Positions 1 through 7,737 of a DNA stretch of 21,479 bases are shown in pieces. The notes under the pieces were generated by a model. It saw only the letters and a list, made by a program, of their open reading frames with translations. It searched no databases and had not been told where the DNA came from. Source of the DNA: Verrucomicrobiota bacterium (lineage in GTDB: Bacteria > Verrucomicrobiota > Verrucomicrobiia > Verrucomicrobiales > DEV007); NCBI GenBank assembly GCA_020629815.1, contig JAHDCN010000020.1, forward strand, positions 1 to 21,479. Direction: 5' to 3'. The translations under genes were made by a program, and so were the position numbers. Position 1 is the first letter of the stretch. Every line of letters begins with the position of its first letter.

Positions 1-2252
1 GGGCGATCTCCGCGGACACCGAAGTCGTCGACCGTGCCGACCAGACCTTGGCCAAAAAGGTGCTTCCACATACGATTCACGACGACCCGTGGAGGCAGAG
101 GGTTTTCTCCCGAAACCAGCCAGCGGGCCAGATCGAGACGATCGCCATTCTCCCCGCGATGAGCTATTGGCGGTAGAGAAGCAAAGGTGCCGGCGTGAAC
201 CTGGTCGAGAGGTTCTTTAAATTCTCCACGTCGAAAGACGTGAGTATTTCTTCGGTTGCCGCTACGCTCGCCGATCACCCGAACACTCATTTCCGGTTTA
301 GATGGAATCGCAGCTTTTGCCCGCGCAATTTCCCCGGTTTTGTCTCGAATAGCCGGGTCCACCTTCTCCAGGAAATCCTGAAGCTGTCGGGTTTGTTTCG
401 GATTCAACAGGGTATAGTCGCTGAGTATACCCTGTTGGGTCAGCAGTAGATCCTGAATCGGCTTCGGTGCCGCCAGCAGGGTGGGGGAGGTTTGCACGCT
501 GATGCGAAACTTGCCGATCATGTGCTGGCCGCCGTAGTTTTGCTTCAACTCGATACGAATCGGAGTCTTCTTCTGTAATTCAGGAGGATGCACGAGGCCG
601 AAATCCGCGTGGTGGGATTTGCCAAACTCATTCCCAACAGCCCATCCCTTACCTTTCGGGCCGGTCACTCCATCATCGTTGAGCGCATTCGTTACGGGCC
701 AATTGGTTTGTGAGTGGTTGGCGGCAGCGTCACCGAGAGCCTGCTCCTTTCCATCAATCAGTACCCGGATATGATTAAGCACAAAGTTACCGTGCTTTAC
801 TCGTCCGGGGCCTTTGGAGGGAAGTTTGGGATCGCTCAATGCTTCCAGCCGAATTGCCGTAACAATGCCGGGAGCTAATTCCCCTTCAATCACGTAAGTG
901 CCACTGTCGGGACTGCTGCCACTGACAAGAACCGAACGGTCTTTGTTGGTTTGGAATTTCACTCCTTTGGGACCGGTAATCTTTTTCGGATGAAGGACTA
1001 TGCGATGGGCATCGTCTTTTTGCTGTTTGGCAGCGAGAAGAAATTTTGCTGTGTAGTGGGCGAGCGATTGGTAGCGTTCGCCAAAACTGGCCCGGAGATC
1101 CTGGCGTTCTGCTTCCAGCTTCTTCAATTCAGCACTCTTGGCAGTATGGGCTTTCTCCCAGGCGGTAAACTCTTTCTCGGACCGAATCACTGAGGTGTTC
1201 GTTTCATCGCCGTTATTAAAATAAGCAAACAACTCGTAGTATTCTTTCTGAGTGATTTCGTCATACTTGTGCGTGTGACAGCGGGCGCAGCTTACCGTGA
1301 GTCCGAGCCAGACGGTGCCGGTTGTTTCCACCCGGTCCATCACAGCTGCGACTCGCCATTGCTCCTTGTCGGTTCCACCTTCGGTATTGGTTAGGGTTTG
1401 TCGGTTGAAGGCGGTGGCTAAACGCTGGTCTGGAGTCGCCTTTTCCAAAAGGTCTCCTGCGAATTGTTCGATAGTAAATTGATCAAAAGGTAGATCTCGA
1501 TTGATCGCGTTGATCACCCAGTCCCGGTAGCGCCAGGCATTCGGTCGATTGTTGTCCTTTTCGTAGCCATCGGAGTCGGCATAGCGCGCATGATCCAACC
1601 AGTGCCGTCCCCAGCGTTCGCCAAAATGTGGAGAGGCCAGTAAGTCATCGACTAATCTTTCCACTGCCTTCTTTCTATTTTGCTGAAATCGCGGCAAGTG
1701 ATCTGCTACCTGTTCAGGGGTTGGGGGTAGACCCATGAGATCGTAAAACAGGCGCCGGATCAGTGTGATATCGTCGGCGGGAGGTGAGGGGGAAATTTTC
1801 TGTTTTTTCAAGGCCTGAGCAACAAAGTGATCGATGGGGGATTGCCCTTCCGAAAGAGAAGGTTTGTCCAAGGAGCTAAGCTCCCGATAGGCCCAATGCC
1901 GTGGCCATTTTGCGCCTTCGGCGATCCATTGTTTCAGTTTTTCTTTTTCCTCGGCGCTTAGAGGTTCAGCCTTACCCGGCGGCGGCATGACCTCATCTTC
2001 ATCTGTAGAATGAATGCGATCCAGCAGGTGGGACTGGTCGATATTGCCGGGAACGATTGCTGCTTCGCCGGACTTCAGTTCAACTGAGGCCAGCTCAATT
2101 CCGGTGAGCCGTAAGCCGCCCTTGTTTTCGTCCGGCCCGTGGCAAAGCACACACTTCTCCGAAAGGATGGGTTGGATTTCCGATTCGAAATCAACTTCCG
2201 CCAATGCCGGCAAAGTCGAAAGTAGAATACATGAGAAGAGAGGCAGCCTCAT
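1..2252 (-). CDS. PSCyt1/DUF1549/PSD1 (DUF1553) multidomain exported protein, 3'-truncated by window edge
   Basis: An open frame runs without a stop from ATG 2252 to the left edge (about 750 codons), so the C-terminus is missing. Residues 1-18 look like a signal peptide (MRLPLF..., ending ALA before EVDF). A c-type haem motif CVLCH at residues 34-38, followed by GPDENKGGLRL, is typical of planctomycete-type cytochromes (PSCyt1). A DUF1549 region follows, with ERWGRHWLDHARYADSDG and a second motif CARCHTHKYD near residue 320. The left edge reads into the start of PSD1: NRMWKHLFGQGLVGTVDDFG. Such proteins are abundant in Planctomycetota and Verrucomicrobiota and are often linked to exported polysaccharide breakdown; their reaction is not firmly known. 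It follows murI by 70 bp. No in-frame ATG lies upstream, though GTG/TTG alternatives exist. Positions 400-442 carry two diverged units of the 22-bp repeat, read in frame. Confidence 0.9.
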   Translation of the reverse strand, partial: MRLPLFSCILLSTLPALAEVDFESEIQPILSEKCVLCHGPDENKGGLRLTGIELASVELKSGEAAIVPGNIDQSHLLDRIHSTDEDEVMPPPGKAEPLSAEEKEKLKQWIAEGAKWPRHWAYRELSSLDKPSLSEGQSPIDHFVAQALKKQKISPSPPADDITLIRRLFYDLMGLPPTPEQVADHLPRFQQNRKKAVERLVDDLLASPHFGERWGRHWLDHARYADSDGYEKDNNRPNAWRYRDWVINAINRDLPFDQFTIEQFAGDLLEKATPDQRLATAFNRQTLTNTEGGTDKEQWRVAAVMDRVETTGTVWLGLTVSCARCHTHKYDEITQKEYYELFAYFNNGDETNTSVIRSEKEFTAWEKAHTAKSAELKKLEAERQDLRASFGERYQSLAHYTAKFLLAAKQQKDDAHRIVLHPKKITGPKGVKFQTNKDRSVLVSGSSPDSGTYVIEGELAPGIVTAIRLEALSDPKLPSKGPGRVKHGNFVLNHIRVLIDGKEQALGDAAANHSQTNWPVTNALNDDGVTGPKGKGWAVGNEFGKSHHADFGLVHPPELQKKTPIRIELKQNYGGQHMIGKFRISVQTSPTLLAAPKPIQDLLLTQQGILSDYTLLNPKQTRQLQDFLEKVDPAIRDKTGEIARAKAAIPSKPEMSVRVIGERSGNRRNTHVFRRGEFKEPLDQVHAGTFASLPPIAHRGENGDRLDLARWLVSGENPLPPRVVVNRMWKHLFGQGLVGTVDDFGVRGDR
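400..442 (-). repeat. Two diverged 22-bp repeat units inside the PSD1 coding sequence
   Basis: Cores AACAGGGTA (406-414) and TACCCTGTT (428-436) start exactly 22 bp apart, the period seen in the intergenic arrays at 7673-7737 and 18199-18268. Flanking TGACCC (read on minus, 442-437) matches the consensus left arm TGACCT. The pair forms a perfect 12-bp inverted repeat (CAACAGGGTATA/TATACCCTGTTG) around a 9-nt loop. In the reading frame, the consensus TAA and TAG of the first unit are CAA and ATA here, so translation continues through LTQQGILSDYTLLNP. Confidence 0.6.
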
Positions 2253-2322
2253 TGCACCTACGATGCTGGCTGGCGACAAAAGGGTCAAGATCACGAGTAT
2301 GCCGAATCTGCGGAGCAGAGGC

Positions 2323-3123
2323 TTATGAAATCGAGCAAATCCCTATTCTTTCGACAGGGATTTGACTCCCCAGCAATCCAGGTAACAAGGCCTCCAGGAC
2401 CTCCAGTTCACCTGTAGTCTCTAAAACAATTTCGCCAGTTCCGTTTGCTTCGGAGGAAAGGAATGATTTCACCTGCCTTGCGACCGGAGGACCGGTATCG
2501 ATAACCTCAACAGAGTCCGGCAATGCGGCTTCGATGGCAGATCGCAAAAAGGGATAGTGAGTGCAGCCGAGAACAAAGACATCTGCCTTACTGGCAAGCA
2601 GAGGATCAACAATCTCCCGAACCGCACGGTCCACCTCGGAGCCTTCGAGGATGCCGGATTCCACCAACTCGACAAAACGCGGGCAGGGTTGGGTGATTAC
2701 TTTGACCCCTTTGGGTCGGGCATGGCGATCAACCAGTCGATGAAATTTTTCCCCGGCGATCGAGGCTTCCGTTGCTAAAACTGCGACTACTCCGCTCTCC
2801 GTGAGTTCGGAGGCAGGCTTCACTGCCGGTTCCATTCCGACGATAGGAATCGGATACGTTGCCCTCAGAGTGCCCACTGCATGGATGGTCGCGGAGTTAC
2901 AGGCGATCACCAGAATATCGATCTCCTGCTCGAGCAGATAATCTGTAAGTTGGGTCACGCGGTCGCAAATGACCTCGGCCGATTTGTTGCCGTAGGGGCA
3001 CCAGGCCGAATCGCCGATGTAGTGAATCGGGTGGGCAGGCAGTAAAGCCCGGATTTCTTTGAGAACCGAAAGTCCGCCAACGCCGGAATCAATAATCCCG
3101 ATTTTTTCCGGACGGGAACTCAC
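2323..3123 (-). CDS. murI: Glutamate racemase
   Basis: Interconverts L- and D-glutamate without cofactor, supplying D-glutamate for peptidoglycan; cytoplasmic. The protein is 266 aa from GTG 3123, the normal family length. It shows the N-terminal IGIIDSGVGGLSV motif, the first catalytic cysteine in ACNSAT (Cys75) and the second in GCTHYP (Cys187). GDSAWCPYG at residues 37-45 fits the substrate loop. Two starts are possible. GTG 3123 overlaps the ThuA stop as GTGA, a 4-nt overlap suggesting translational coupling, and gives a typical N-terminus MSSRPEKIGIID. ATG 3141 adds six residues (MAGQEE) and overlaps ThuA by 22 nt. I prefer the GTG, without strong conviction. The PSD1 gene follows after 70 bp on the same strand. 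Confidence 0.95.
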   Translation of the reverse strand: MSSRPEKIGIIDSGVGGLSVLKEIRALLPAHPIHYIGDSAWCPYGNKSAEVICDRVTQLTDYLLEQEIDILVIACNSATIHAVGTLRATYPIPIVGMEPAVKPASELTESGVVAVLATEASIAGEKFHRLVDRHARPKGVKVITQPCPRFVELVESGILEGSEVDRAVREIVDPLLASKADVFVLGCTHYPFLRSAIEAALPDSVEVIDTGPPVARQVKSFLSSEANGTGEIVLETTGELEVLEALLPGLLGSQIPVERIGICSIS

Positions 3124-4115
3124 TTCTTCTTGCCCGGCCATTTGAAATCAACAGGCTCGGCTGCGGGTTGTTTGAGTTCCTCACCGCCCGGCAACGGGAC
3201 ATGCTCCATGGTTTTCTTCTCATCGAGATTCTCATTGAGCATCGCCTCAGTAACGGCTTCCGATTTGACTCCACCTTCCGGAACTTCCATGCCGGTTGTC
3301 CAAATCATCGCGTTCAAGACGGCGCGACGAAAGTCATTCAGTGCCCAGTTCCGATGCCAGTGACCGCCAGTAAATCCAACACCCCGGCCACCATCTTTGC
3401 GCTCAACCGCCCACATCAAGGCCTGCTTCTTGCCCAGGTTCTTTTCGCCGTCAGGAGTCCAGTGGATATAACGATTGATCTTCGCACGAGTCGGAGTGGA
3501 GGTAAGAATCTCGCGAGCGGTTTTCGGCTGAGCGAAACGCATATTGTAGTACCACTCATCGTTGGCGGTGAAATCGGGCACGCCATTAGCGATGGGGTGA
3601 CTTTCGTCCAGTGCCACATCAGCCGTCCAGTGGGGATTGGTGGAAAAGCCGGCTTCATATTGGCCGCCGATCCATTTTTTGAACAGCTCACCCTGCTCAC
3701 CCGGAGGTACTTCCACTCCATAGTGCATAAACATGGCGCCTACACCGGCATCCATCAGGGCATTCATTTTTTCCTCGTGACCATTTACCGGGTGTCGGGC
3801 ATTACCGTCGGAGTAGATCACCACCGAATCCGCATTCTCGAAAACGGACTCATCTTCCGGCCAGCCGTTGTGAACGACTTCCACTTTGATCGGCAGACCG
3901 CTTTGCTCATTCAGGCAGCGCGCCAGAATGATTGCACCTGCATTAAATTCGTGTTGTCCGGAAGGGTGACTGGGCTGCCCCGCGATCAGAACGATTTTCT
4001 TCGGCTCTGCTTTTGCAGCAGTTCCATCGCTACAGGCAGAGATGGCAAACAGCCCAATACCAGCCGCAACCGCGACGAGTAGAGCGATGAATTGAGGAAA
4101 GTTAACGCGCTTCAT
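3120..4115 (-). CDS. ThuA-domain lipoprotein
   Basis: 331 aa. Residues 1-27 form a lipoprotein signal with a hydrophobic stretch ending AISAC, Cys28 being the likely lipidation site. The body resembles the ThuA-like fold (class I glutamine-amidotransferase-like; 'trehalose utilization' is a historical label). Visible features are VLIAGQPSHPSGQHEF near residue 42, the SVVIYSDGNARHP strand, GVGAMFMHYGVE, and the C-terminal GGRGVGFTGGHWHRNW. ThuA proteins with signal peptides are common in Planctomycetota and Verrucomicrobiota, often near oxidoreductases and PSD1 genes, but their substrate is generally unknown. It lies 47 bp downstream of the MBL gene. Its stop overlaps the start of murI, so all four minus-strand genes may be one transcript. 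The lysine-rich C-terminal tail (WPGKKK) is uncharacterised. Confidence 0.88.
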   Translation of the reverse strand: MKRVNFPQFIALLVAVAAGIGLFAISACSDGTAAKAEPKKIVLIAGQPSHPSGQHEFNAGAIILARCLNEQSGLPIKVEVVHNGWPEDESVFENADSVVIYSDGNARHPVNGHEEKMNALMDAGVGAMFMHYGVEVPPGEQGELFKKWIGGQYEAGFSTNPHWTADVALDESHPIANGVPDFTANDEWYYNMRFAQPKTAREILTSTPTRAKINRYIHWTPDGEKNLGKKQALMWAVERKDGGRGVGFTGGHWHRNWALNDFRRAVLNAMIWTTGMEVPEGGVKSEAVTEAMLNENLDEKKTMEHVPLPGGEELKQPAAEPVDFKWPGKKK

Positions 4116-4162
4116 GTCGGTATTATGGAGAAGGTTGGATGATTTCCAACTCGATAATGCGG

Positions 4163-4792
4163 CTATTCACTGACATAGGGGTTGGTCTTTTTCTCCAGCC
4201 CGATTGTGGTCGGCGGCCCATGACCCGGTAAAACCTGTAACTCGTCATCGAGGGGCCAGAGTTTTTCCCGAATGCCACTGATCAGAGCATCGTGATCGCC
4301 GTGAGGAAAATCAGTTCGTCCGATGCTGCCACGGAACAACACATCGCCCGCTACTATCACCGGCTGACCTTCAATACGAAAGCACAGGCTGTCTGGTGAA
4401 TGCCCGGGAATGTGCAGGATCTCAAGGTTCAGACCGTCGAGCGACAGCTCCGATTGATTCTCCAGGAACTCATCAATCTGGTATTCATCGAGAGAACATG
4501 GCAGGCCGGTGACTTCTTCGAGGCGATGAGCCAAAGTCAGGTCGTCGGATGATTCGCAGAAAGCATAGGTCTTGCAGGGAAACTTCTCCTGCAATGCACC
4601 GGCTCCAACGACGTGGTCGTGATGCTGATGAGTCAGGATCAATCCATCCAGCGATTCGATATCATTGGACGACAACCAGTCCGCCACCTTGTCAGGGGCA
4701 TCGAAGAGGTAGCGCTTCTCTCCTTCATTGACAGTGACAAGGTAGCCGTTGGTTTGGAATACCCCACCGCAGTAAGCTTCGATTTGGATCAT
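4163..4792 (-). CDS. MBL-fold metallo-hydrolase (glyoxalase II-like)
   Basis: 209 aa, the size of short glyoxalase II-like/YcbL hydrolases. The metal-binding signature THQHHDH places H55, H57, D59 and H60; further ligands are H131 (IPGHSPDS), D150 (VAGDVLFRGSIGRTDFP) and H191 (LPGHGPPT). RGSIGRTDFP is characteristic of the YcbL-type branch, which hydrolyses thioesters such as S-lactoylglutathione in vitro; the true substrate here is not evident. No signal peptide is seen, so it is likely cytoplasmic. It is the first gene of the minus-strand group MBL-ThuA-murI-PSD1 and is divergent from the methyltransferase-like gene, with only 47 bp between the two ATGs to hold both promoters. Confidence 0.92.
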   Translation of the reverse strand: MIQIEAYCGGVFQTNGYLVTVNEGEKRYLFDAPDKVADWLSSNDIESLDGLILTHQHHDHVVGAGALQEKFPCKTYAFCESSDDLTLAHRLEEVTGLPCSLDEYQIDEFLENQSELSLDGLNLEILHIPGHSPDSLCFRIEGQPVIVAGDVLFRGSIGRTDFPHGDHDALISGIREKLWPLDDELQVLPGHGPPTTIGLEKKTNPYVSE

Positions 4793-4839
4793 CGGCGGAA
4801 TCTATTCGAGTTTCGGGAAAAGTCCCCTACGATTCCAGC

Positions 4840-5493
4840 ATGCCGCTCGAAGAAATCGAACTGTCTTTGACTGACCTGTCTCTCCCGGAGGGCGGGGCTG
4901 AGTGGATTGCAGAGGCAAACCGGAGGATCGATGCCCTGTTTGAAAGTGGCGAAAATAATAAGTATCCCACCTACCTGCCCAGTGATCCCTTGCAGGCTTT
5001 TGCGGCTCTAAACGAGATCACTCAAAAGGAATTGCCGCTCGGGCGCAATTTTTGTGAATGGGGAAGCGGCTACGGAATTGTGACTGGCCTGGCCTCGATG
5101 GCAGGCTACGAAGCCTACGGAATCGAACAGGAGATCGACTTGGTCGAAAGCGCAGAACAACTCGCCGCTGATATGAAAGTGGACGCTACGTTTTGCTGCA
5201 CCAGCTACCTTCCCGAGGGATTCGATTCTTATGTTGGAATGGGCGCGGAGTATTTGATGGAAGCAGAGGAAATGCAAAGTCGAGACCCCGAAATGATCTC
5301 TGAGCTGGCCTATGAGGGCATGGATATTGAGATCGCTGATATCGATGTGTTCTTCGTATTTCCGTCGCCCCAACAACAGGATTTTGTGCAGGAGCTGTTC
5401 GATGCGATCGCGGTCGAGGGCGCCATCCTGATTTGCTATCACAAAATGGGCCGCTCGTATGCTTTCCGAAAGATCGGGGAAGAGGATTGGTGA
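4840..5493 (+). CDS. Class I SAM-dependent methyltransferase-like protein
   Basis: 217 aa. A Rossmann-type motif I is visible as FCEWGSGYGIVTGLA (E73, then G-S-G-Y-G), followed by GYEAYGIEQE with an acidic residue at the end of the second strand, as in SAM-binding methyltransferases. A later strand, DIDVFFVFPSP, sits where motif IV is expected, and VEGAILICYH fits motif V/VI. The middle is unusually acidic. No substrate can be assigned. This is the only plus-strand gene in the left half. It is divergent from the MBL hydrolase and convergent with the Tat-exported oxidoreductase, and ends just before a bidirectional terminator. Calling it a methyltransferase rests on motif I and the fold pattern; it could be a non-catalytic SAM-binding relative. 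Confidence 0.75.
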   Translation: MPLEEIELSLTDLSLPEGGAEWIAEANRRIDALFESGENNKYPTYLPSDPLQAFAALNEITQKELPLGRNFCEWGSGYGIVTGLASMAGYEAYGIEQEIDLVESAEQLAADMKVDATFCCTSYLPEGFDSYVGMGAEYLMEAEEMQSRDPEMISELAYEGMDIEIADIDVFFVFPSPQQQDFVQELFDAIAVEGAILICYHKMGRSYAFRKIGEEDW

Positions 5494-5496
5494 AAA

Positions 5497-5538
5497 ATAA
5501 AACAGCCGACTCCACGCGAGGCAGAGTCGGCTGGTTTT
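5497..5538. terminator. Bidirectional rho-independent terminator
   Basis: A perfect 10-bp stem CAGCCGACTC (5503-5512)/GAGTCGGCTG (5524-5533) with an 11-nt loop is flanked by an A-run on the left (5497-5502) and GTTTT on the right. It sits between two convergent genes, starting 4 bp after the methyltransferase-like stop and ending 14 bp before the oxidoreductase stop, so it can terminate both. Confidence 0.85.
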
Positions 5539-5551
5539 GAACAAGAATAGA

Positions 5552-6877
5552 TTAGACCTGGGTTTCCGGAACTCCGGGAATTCTCTCCGGACGAATCGGC
5601 AGTTTGCCGTTGATGTCGATCACGTCGGGAACCAGTTTTTCCCCACTGTCCATGACATCCTGCCAGGTCAGACGTTTGCCGGTGTAGCAGGCATTGCGTC
5701 CCTGGATGGCCATGGTCGTAGAATGGGCAATCCAGGCTGCGTCATCTTTGCGCTCGCCGGTGCGGATCGCTTTCATGAATTCCTCGTGCTCGATCACATA
5801 CATGCTCTTCGGCGTCCGCGGGGCCCGGTAGCGCCAGCTGTTTTCGCCGGTGATTTCCGAAGAAGCGGTGCCGAATTTCGCGATTCCTTTGGTGCCGACA
5901 ATCGTGTCACCAGTGAAATTGTAAGAATCGAGAAACTGTCGCCACTCAATGTGAGCGTTCACATCGTTCTCATATTGATAAGTGACGCTGAAATGATCGT
6001 AAATATTGCCTTCGTTGTTGGGGCGCTGACGACCGCCACTACCAAAGGCAGCGACTGGATCAGCATCCTGCATCGCCCAGGCAATACGGTCGACATTGTG
6101 ACAGCCCTGCTCAACGAGTCCGTCGCCACCAAGCCAGGTAAAATTGTACCAGTTTTGCAATTGCCATTCAGTATCGCTCATCCCGTCGGGACGGCGCGAT
6201 GGATCTGGCATCGCCTTTACCGGACCGGCGTAGTACTGGGAGTGAATACTCAGAATGTCGCCGATCATTCCGTCGTGAATCCGCTTGAACAAAGCGCGCC
6301 CGTTATCGGAGTAGCGGTAGCAAAATCCACAAAGCACGGAGAGATCTTTGGCTGCAGCTTCTTTCGCTGTTTCGGTGAAGGCCATGACGCCTGCGACGTC
6401 GGTTGCGCATGGTTTCTCAACAAAAGAGTGAAGTCCGCGATCAACAGCTGCCTGAAAGTGCTGTGGGCGAAATCCGGGAGGAGTCGTGCAAAACACGATA
6501 TCGATTCCGGAATCCATAACTTTCTCGAAAGCATCAATGCCTCCGAAAGTTCGGTCATCCATTCCATCAGAAAACCGACCGCCATATTTTTGTGTCTTGG
6601 TCAGAGACTGCAGCTTCTTCTGTGCATTCTCCAGGTAAAGATCACCAACCGACCAGATTTCGACATTATCATCCGCATCGAGCGCATTCATCATTGCGCC
6701 ACCGCCGCGTCCACCGAGTCCTACGACACCGATCTTCAGTTTCTTGTTGTTCTCCTGACCGAAAGTTACCGAGGGAAAACCAACGGCTCCCACCGTTGCT
6801 GCTGCTGCCGTACCCTTTACGAATTTGCGTCGAGAGGAAGGCTCTTTTGCCGTATCTGTTTTCTTGTCTTTGCTCAT
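5552..6877 (-). CDS. Tat-exported Gfo/Idh/MocA-family oxidoreductase
   Basis: 441 aa from ATG 6877. The upstream non-ATG extension in the same frame lacks support. A twin-arginine signal is clear: SSRRKFVKG (R16-R17) followed by an Ala/Val-rich hydrophobic stretch to about residue 40. The NAD(P)-binding Rossmann motif is IGVVGLGGRGGG (49-60), and the family's catalytic-lysine motif EKP is at 154-156 (FVEKPCATD). Family members oxidise or reduce sugars and cyclitols; Tat export implies that the cofactor is bound before export. Verrucomicrobiota and Planctomycetota carry many such proteins, presumably acting on periplasmic carbohydrates. The 184 bp upstream (6878-7061) holds no gene; a TTGACA hexamer there lacks a good -10 partner. 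Substrate is unknown. Confidence 0.93.
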   Translation of the reverse strand: MSKDKKTDTAKEPSSRRKFVKGTAAAATVGAVGFPSVTFGQENNKKLKIGVVGLGGRGGGAMMNALDADDNVEIWSVGDLYLENAQKKLQSLTKTQKYGGRFSDGMDDRTFGGIDAFEKVMDSGIDIVFCTTPPGFRPQHFQAAVDRGLHSFVEKPCATDVAGVMAFTETAKEAAAKDLSVLCGFCYRYSDNGRALFKRIHDGMIGDILSIHSQYYAGPVKAMPDPSRRPDGMSDTEWQLQNWYNFTWLGGDGLVEQGCHNVDRIAWAMQDADPVAAFGSGGRQRPNNEGNIYDHFSVTYQYENDVNAHIEWRQFLDSYNFTGDTIVGTKGIAKFGTASSEITGENSWRYRAPRTPKSMYVIEHEEFMKAIRTGERKDDAAWIAHSTTMAIQGRNACYTGKRLTWQDVMDSGEKLVPDVIDINGKLPIRPERIPGVPETQV

Positions 6878-7061
6878 TTTTTGGAAAATTTTTACTAGTG
6901 CTAAAATTGGCGTAAGTAGCACAGCCTGTCAAAATGGAGTCGATTACGCAATATTTGACTGTGGGATTTTGAATTTGTTCGTTTGGACCGGCTTTTCTTT
7001 TGGAAAAAGAATGACAGGGCAACCGACGTTCTCCTTTCGGCGATCAATTGAGATGCCAAAT

Positions 7062-7667
7062 CTAGGCAAAAAAGGAATCGATCTGCTCCAGGAAATCTGT
7101 GTGATGCTCTCGGCAATATTCAATTGTCTGAAAGCCAACTTTGCGAGCAGTCTGGCAGTTTCCAGCAAGGTCGTCGGTGTAGACAGTTTTCTCAGGATTC
7201 AGCGAAAAATTTTCAATCGCGATCTGAAAGATTGCCGGATCCGGTTTCATGAGACCTACTTCGTGAGAGTAGACCGCTCCCGAGAATAGTGAAAATACCT
7301 CGTATTCCCGAGAGAAAAACGGCACATGAATTCCGTTGGTATTGGAAAGCAAATAAAGAGGGAAATCCTCCCGGTGGCGAGCTTCGATAAAATCCACCAT
7401 CGGTTGATTCAGTTCGAAAACATCTTCGAACGCACCAATCAATTCTTCGGGTTGGCCCGTAAAACCGACCCGATCTGTAACTCTCTCGACAAATTCCTGC
7501 GGCTGGATTTTCCCGATTTCCAATTCCTGCGTGAGGTCAGTGACTGAACCCAGTATCTCTTCGACCGGCATGTTGTTACAGCGGTCTCCGATGGCAGCAA
7601 CAGTTTTGCTGAAATCGAAATGGATGATCACCTTACCAATGTCGAAAAGGAACGCTTCCGGTCGCAT
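7062..7667 (-). CDS. HAD-superfamily phosphatase (YihX-like)
   Basis: 201 aa from ATG 7667; a TTG 12 nt upstream would lie within the repeat array and is less likely. HAD motif I is FDIGKVIIHFDF with nucleophile D9; the second motif position is Gly rather than Asp, as in the YihX/epoxide-hydrolase-like subfamily. Motif II is LLSNTN (S108-N109), motif III is K141 in GLMKPDP, and motif IV is TDDLAGN (D165-D166). YihX of E. coli removes phosphate from alpha-D-glucose-1-phosphate; the substrate here is not proven. The start codon directly follows three tandem 22-bp repeat units that fill the gap from the citrate synthase stop, so it is probably co-transcribed with that gene and any leader control would involve the repeat. 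Confidence 0.9.
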   Translation of the reverse strand: MRPEAFLFDIGKVIIHFDFSKTVAAIGDRCNNMPVEEILGSVTDLTQELEIGKIQPQEFVERVTDRVGFTGQPEELIGAFEDVFELNQPMVDFIEARHREDFPLYLLSNTNGIHVPFFSREYEVFSLFSGAVYSHEVGLMKPDPAIFQIAIENFSLNPEKTVYTDDLAGNCQTARKVGFQTIEYCREHHTDFLEQIDSFFA

Positions 7668-7672
7668 AGTGC

Positions 7673-7737
7673 TGACCAAACAGGGTTAGGTGATAGAGTC
7701 AACAGGGTTAGGTCATTGACCATACCCTGTTAGGTCA
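7673..7737 (-). repeat. Three-unit 22-bp repeat array between citrate synthase and HAD gene
   Basis: Nine-base cores begin at 7679 (AACAGGGTT), 7701 (AACAGGGTT) and 7723 (TACCCTGTT), exactly 22 bp apart. Each has 6-bp flanks resembling TGACCT/AGGTCA, making every unit a near-palindrome with a CCT or AGG centre; the third core is inverted but keeps the register. The array spans the whole gap: its outermost TGA (7737-7735) is the citrate synthase stop, and the HAD ATG lies 5 bp beyond the other end. Read on the minus strand, the last core starts 20 nt before that ATG, the same distance as in the 18199-18268 array. Confidence 0.85.

Noticed and set aside
400..442. Repeat arrays as a CRISPR locus
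   Set aside because: Only two or three 22-bp units with no distinct spacers and no cas genes; the units abut with a single spacer base.
3168..4082. 304-codon plus-strand open frame opposite the ThuA gene
   Set aside because: Antisense shadow; the minus-strand frame has a lipobox and ThuA motifs.
4134..4150. 6-bp stem-loop GTTGGA/TCCAAC between the MBL and ThuA genes
   Set aside because: No U-tract on either strand, short stem and no matching regulatory motif; not called a terminator or riboswitch.
5537..6898. 453-codon open frame on the plus strand opposite the Gfo/Idh oxidoreductase
   Set aside because: It is antisense to a gene with clear Tat, Rossmann and EKP motifs, its translation shows no recognisable domain, and it would run through the bidirectional terminator region.
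6878..7061. TTGACA hexamer upstream of the oxidoreductase as a promoter
   Set aside because: No acceptable -10 box at 16-19 bp spacing; the region is AT-rich, so a single hexamer is weak evidence.
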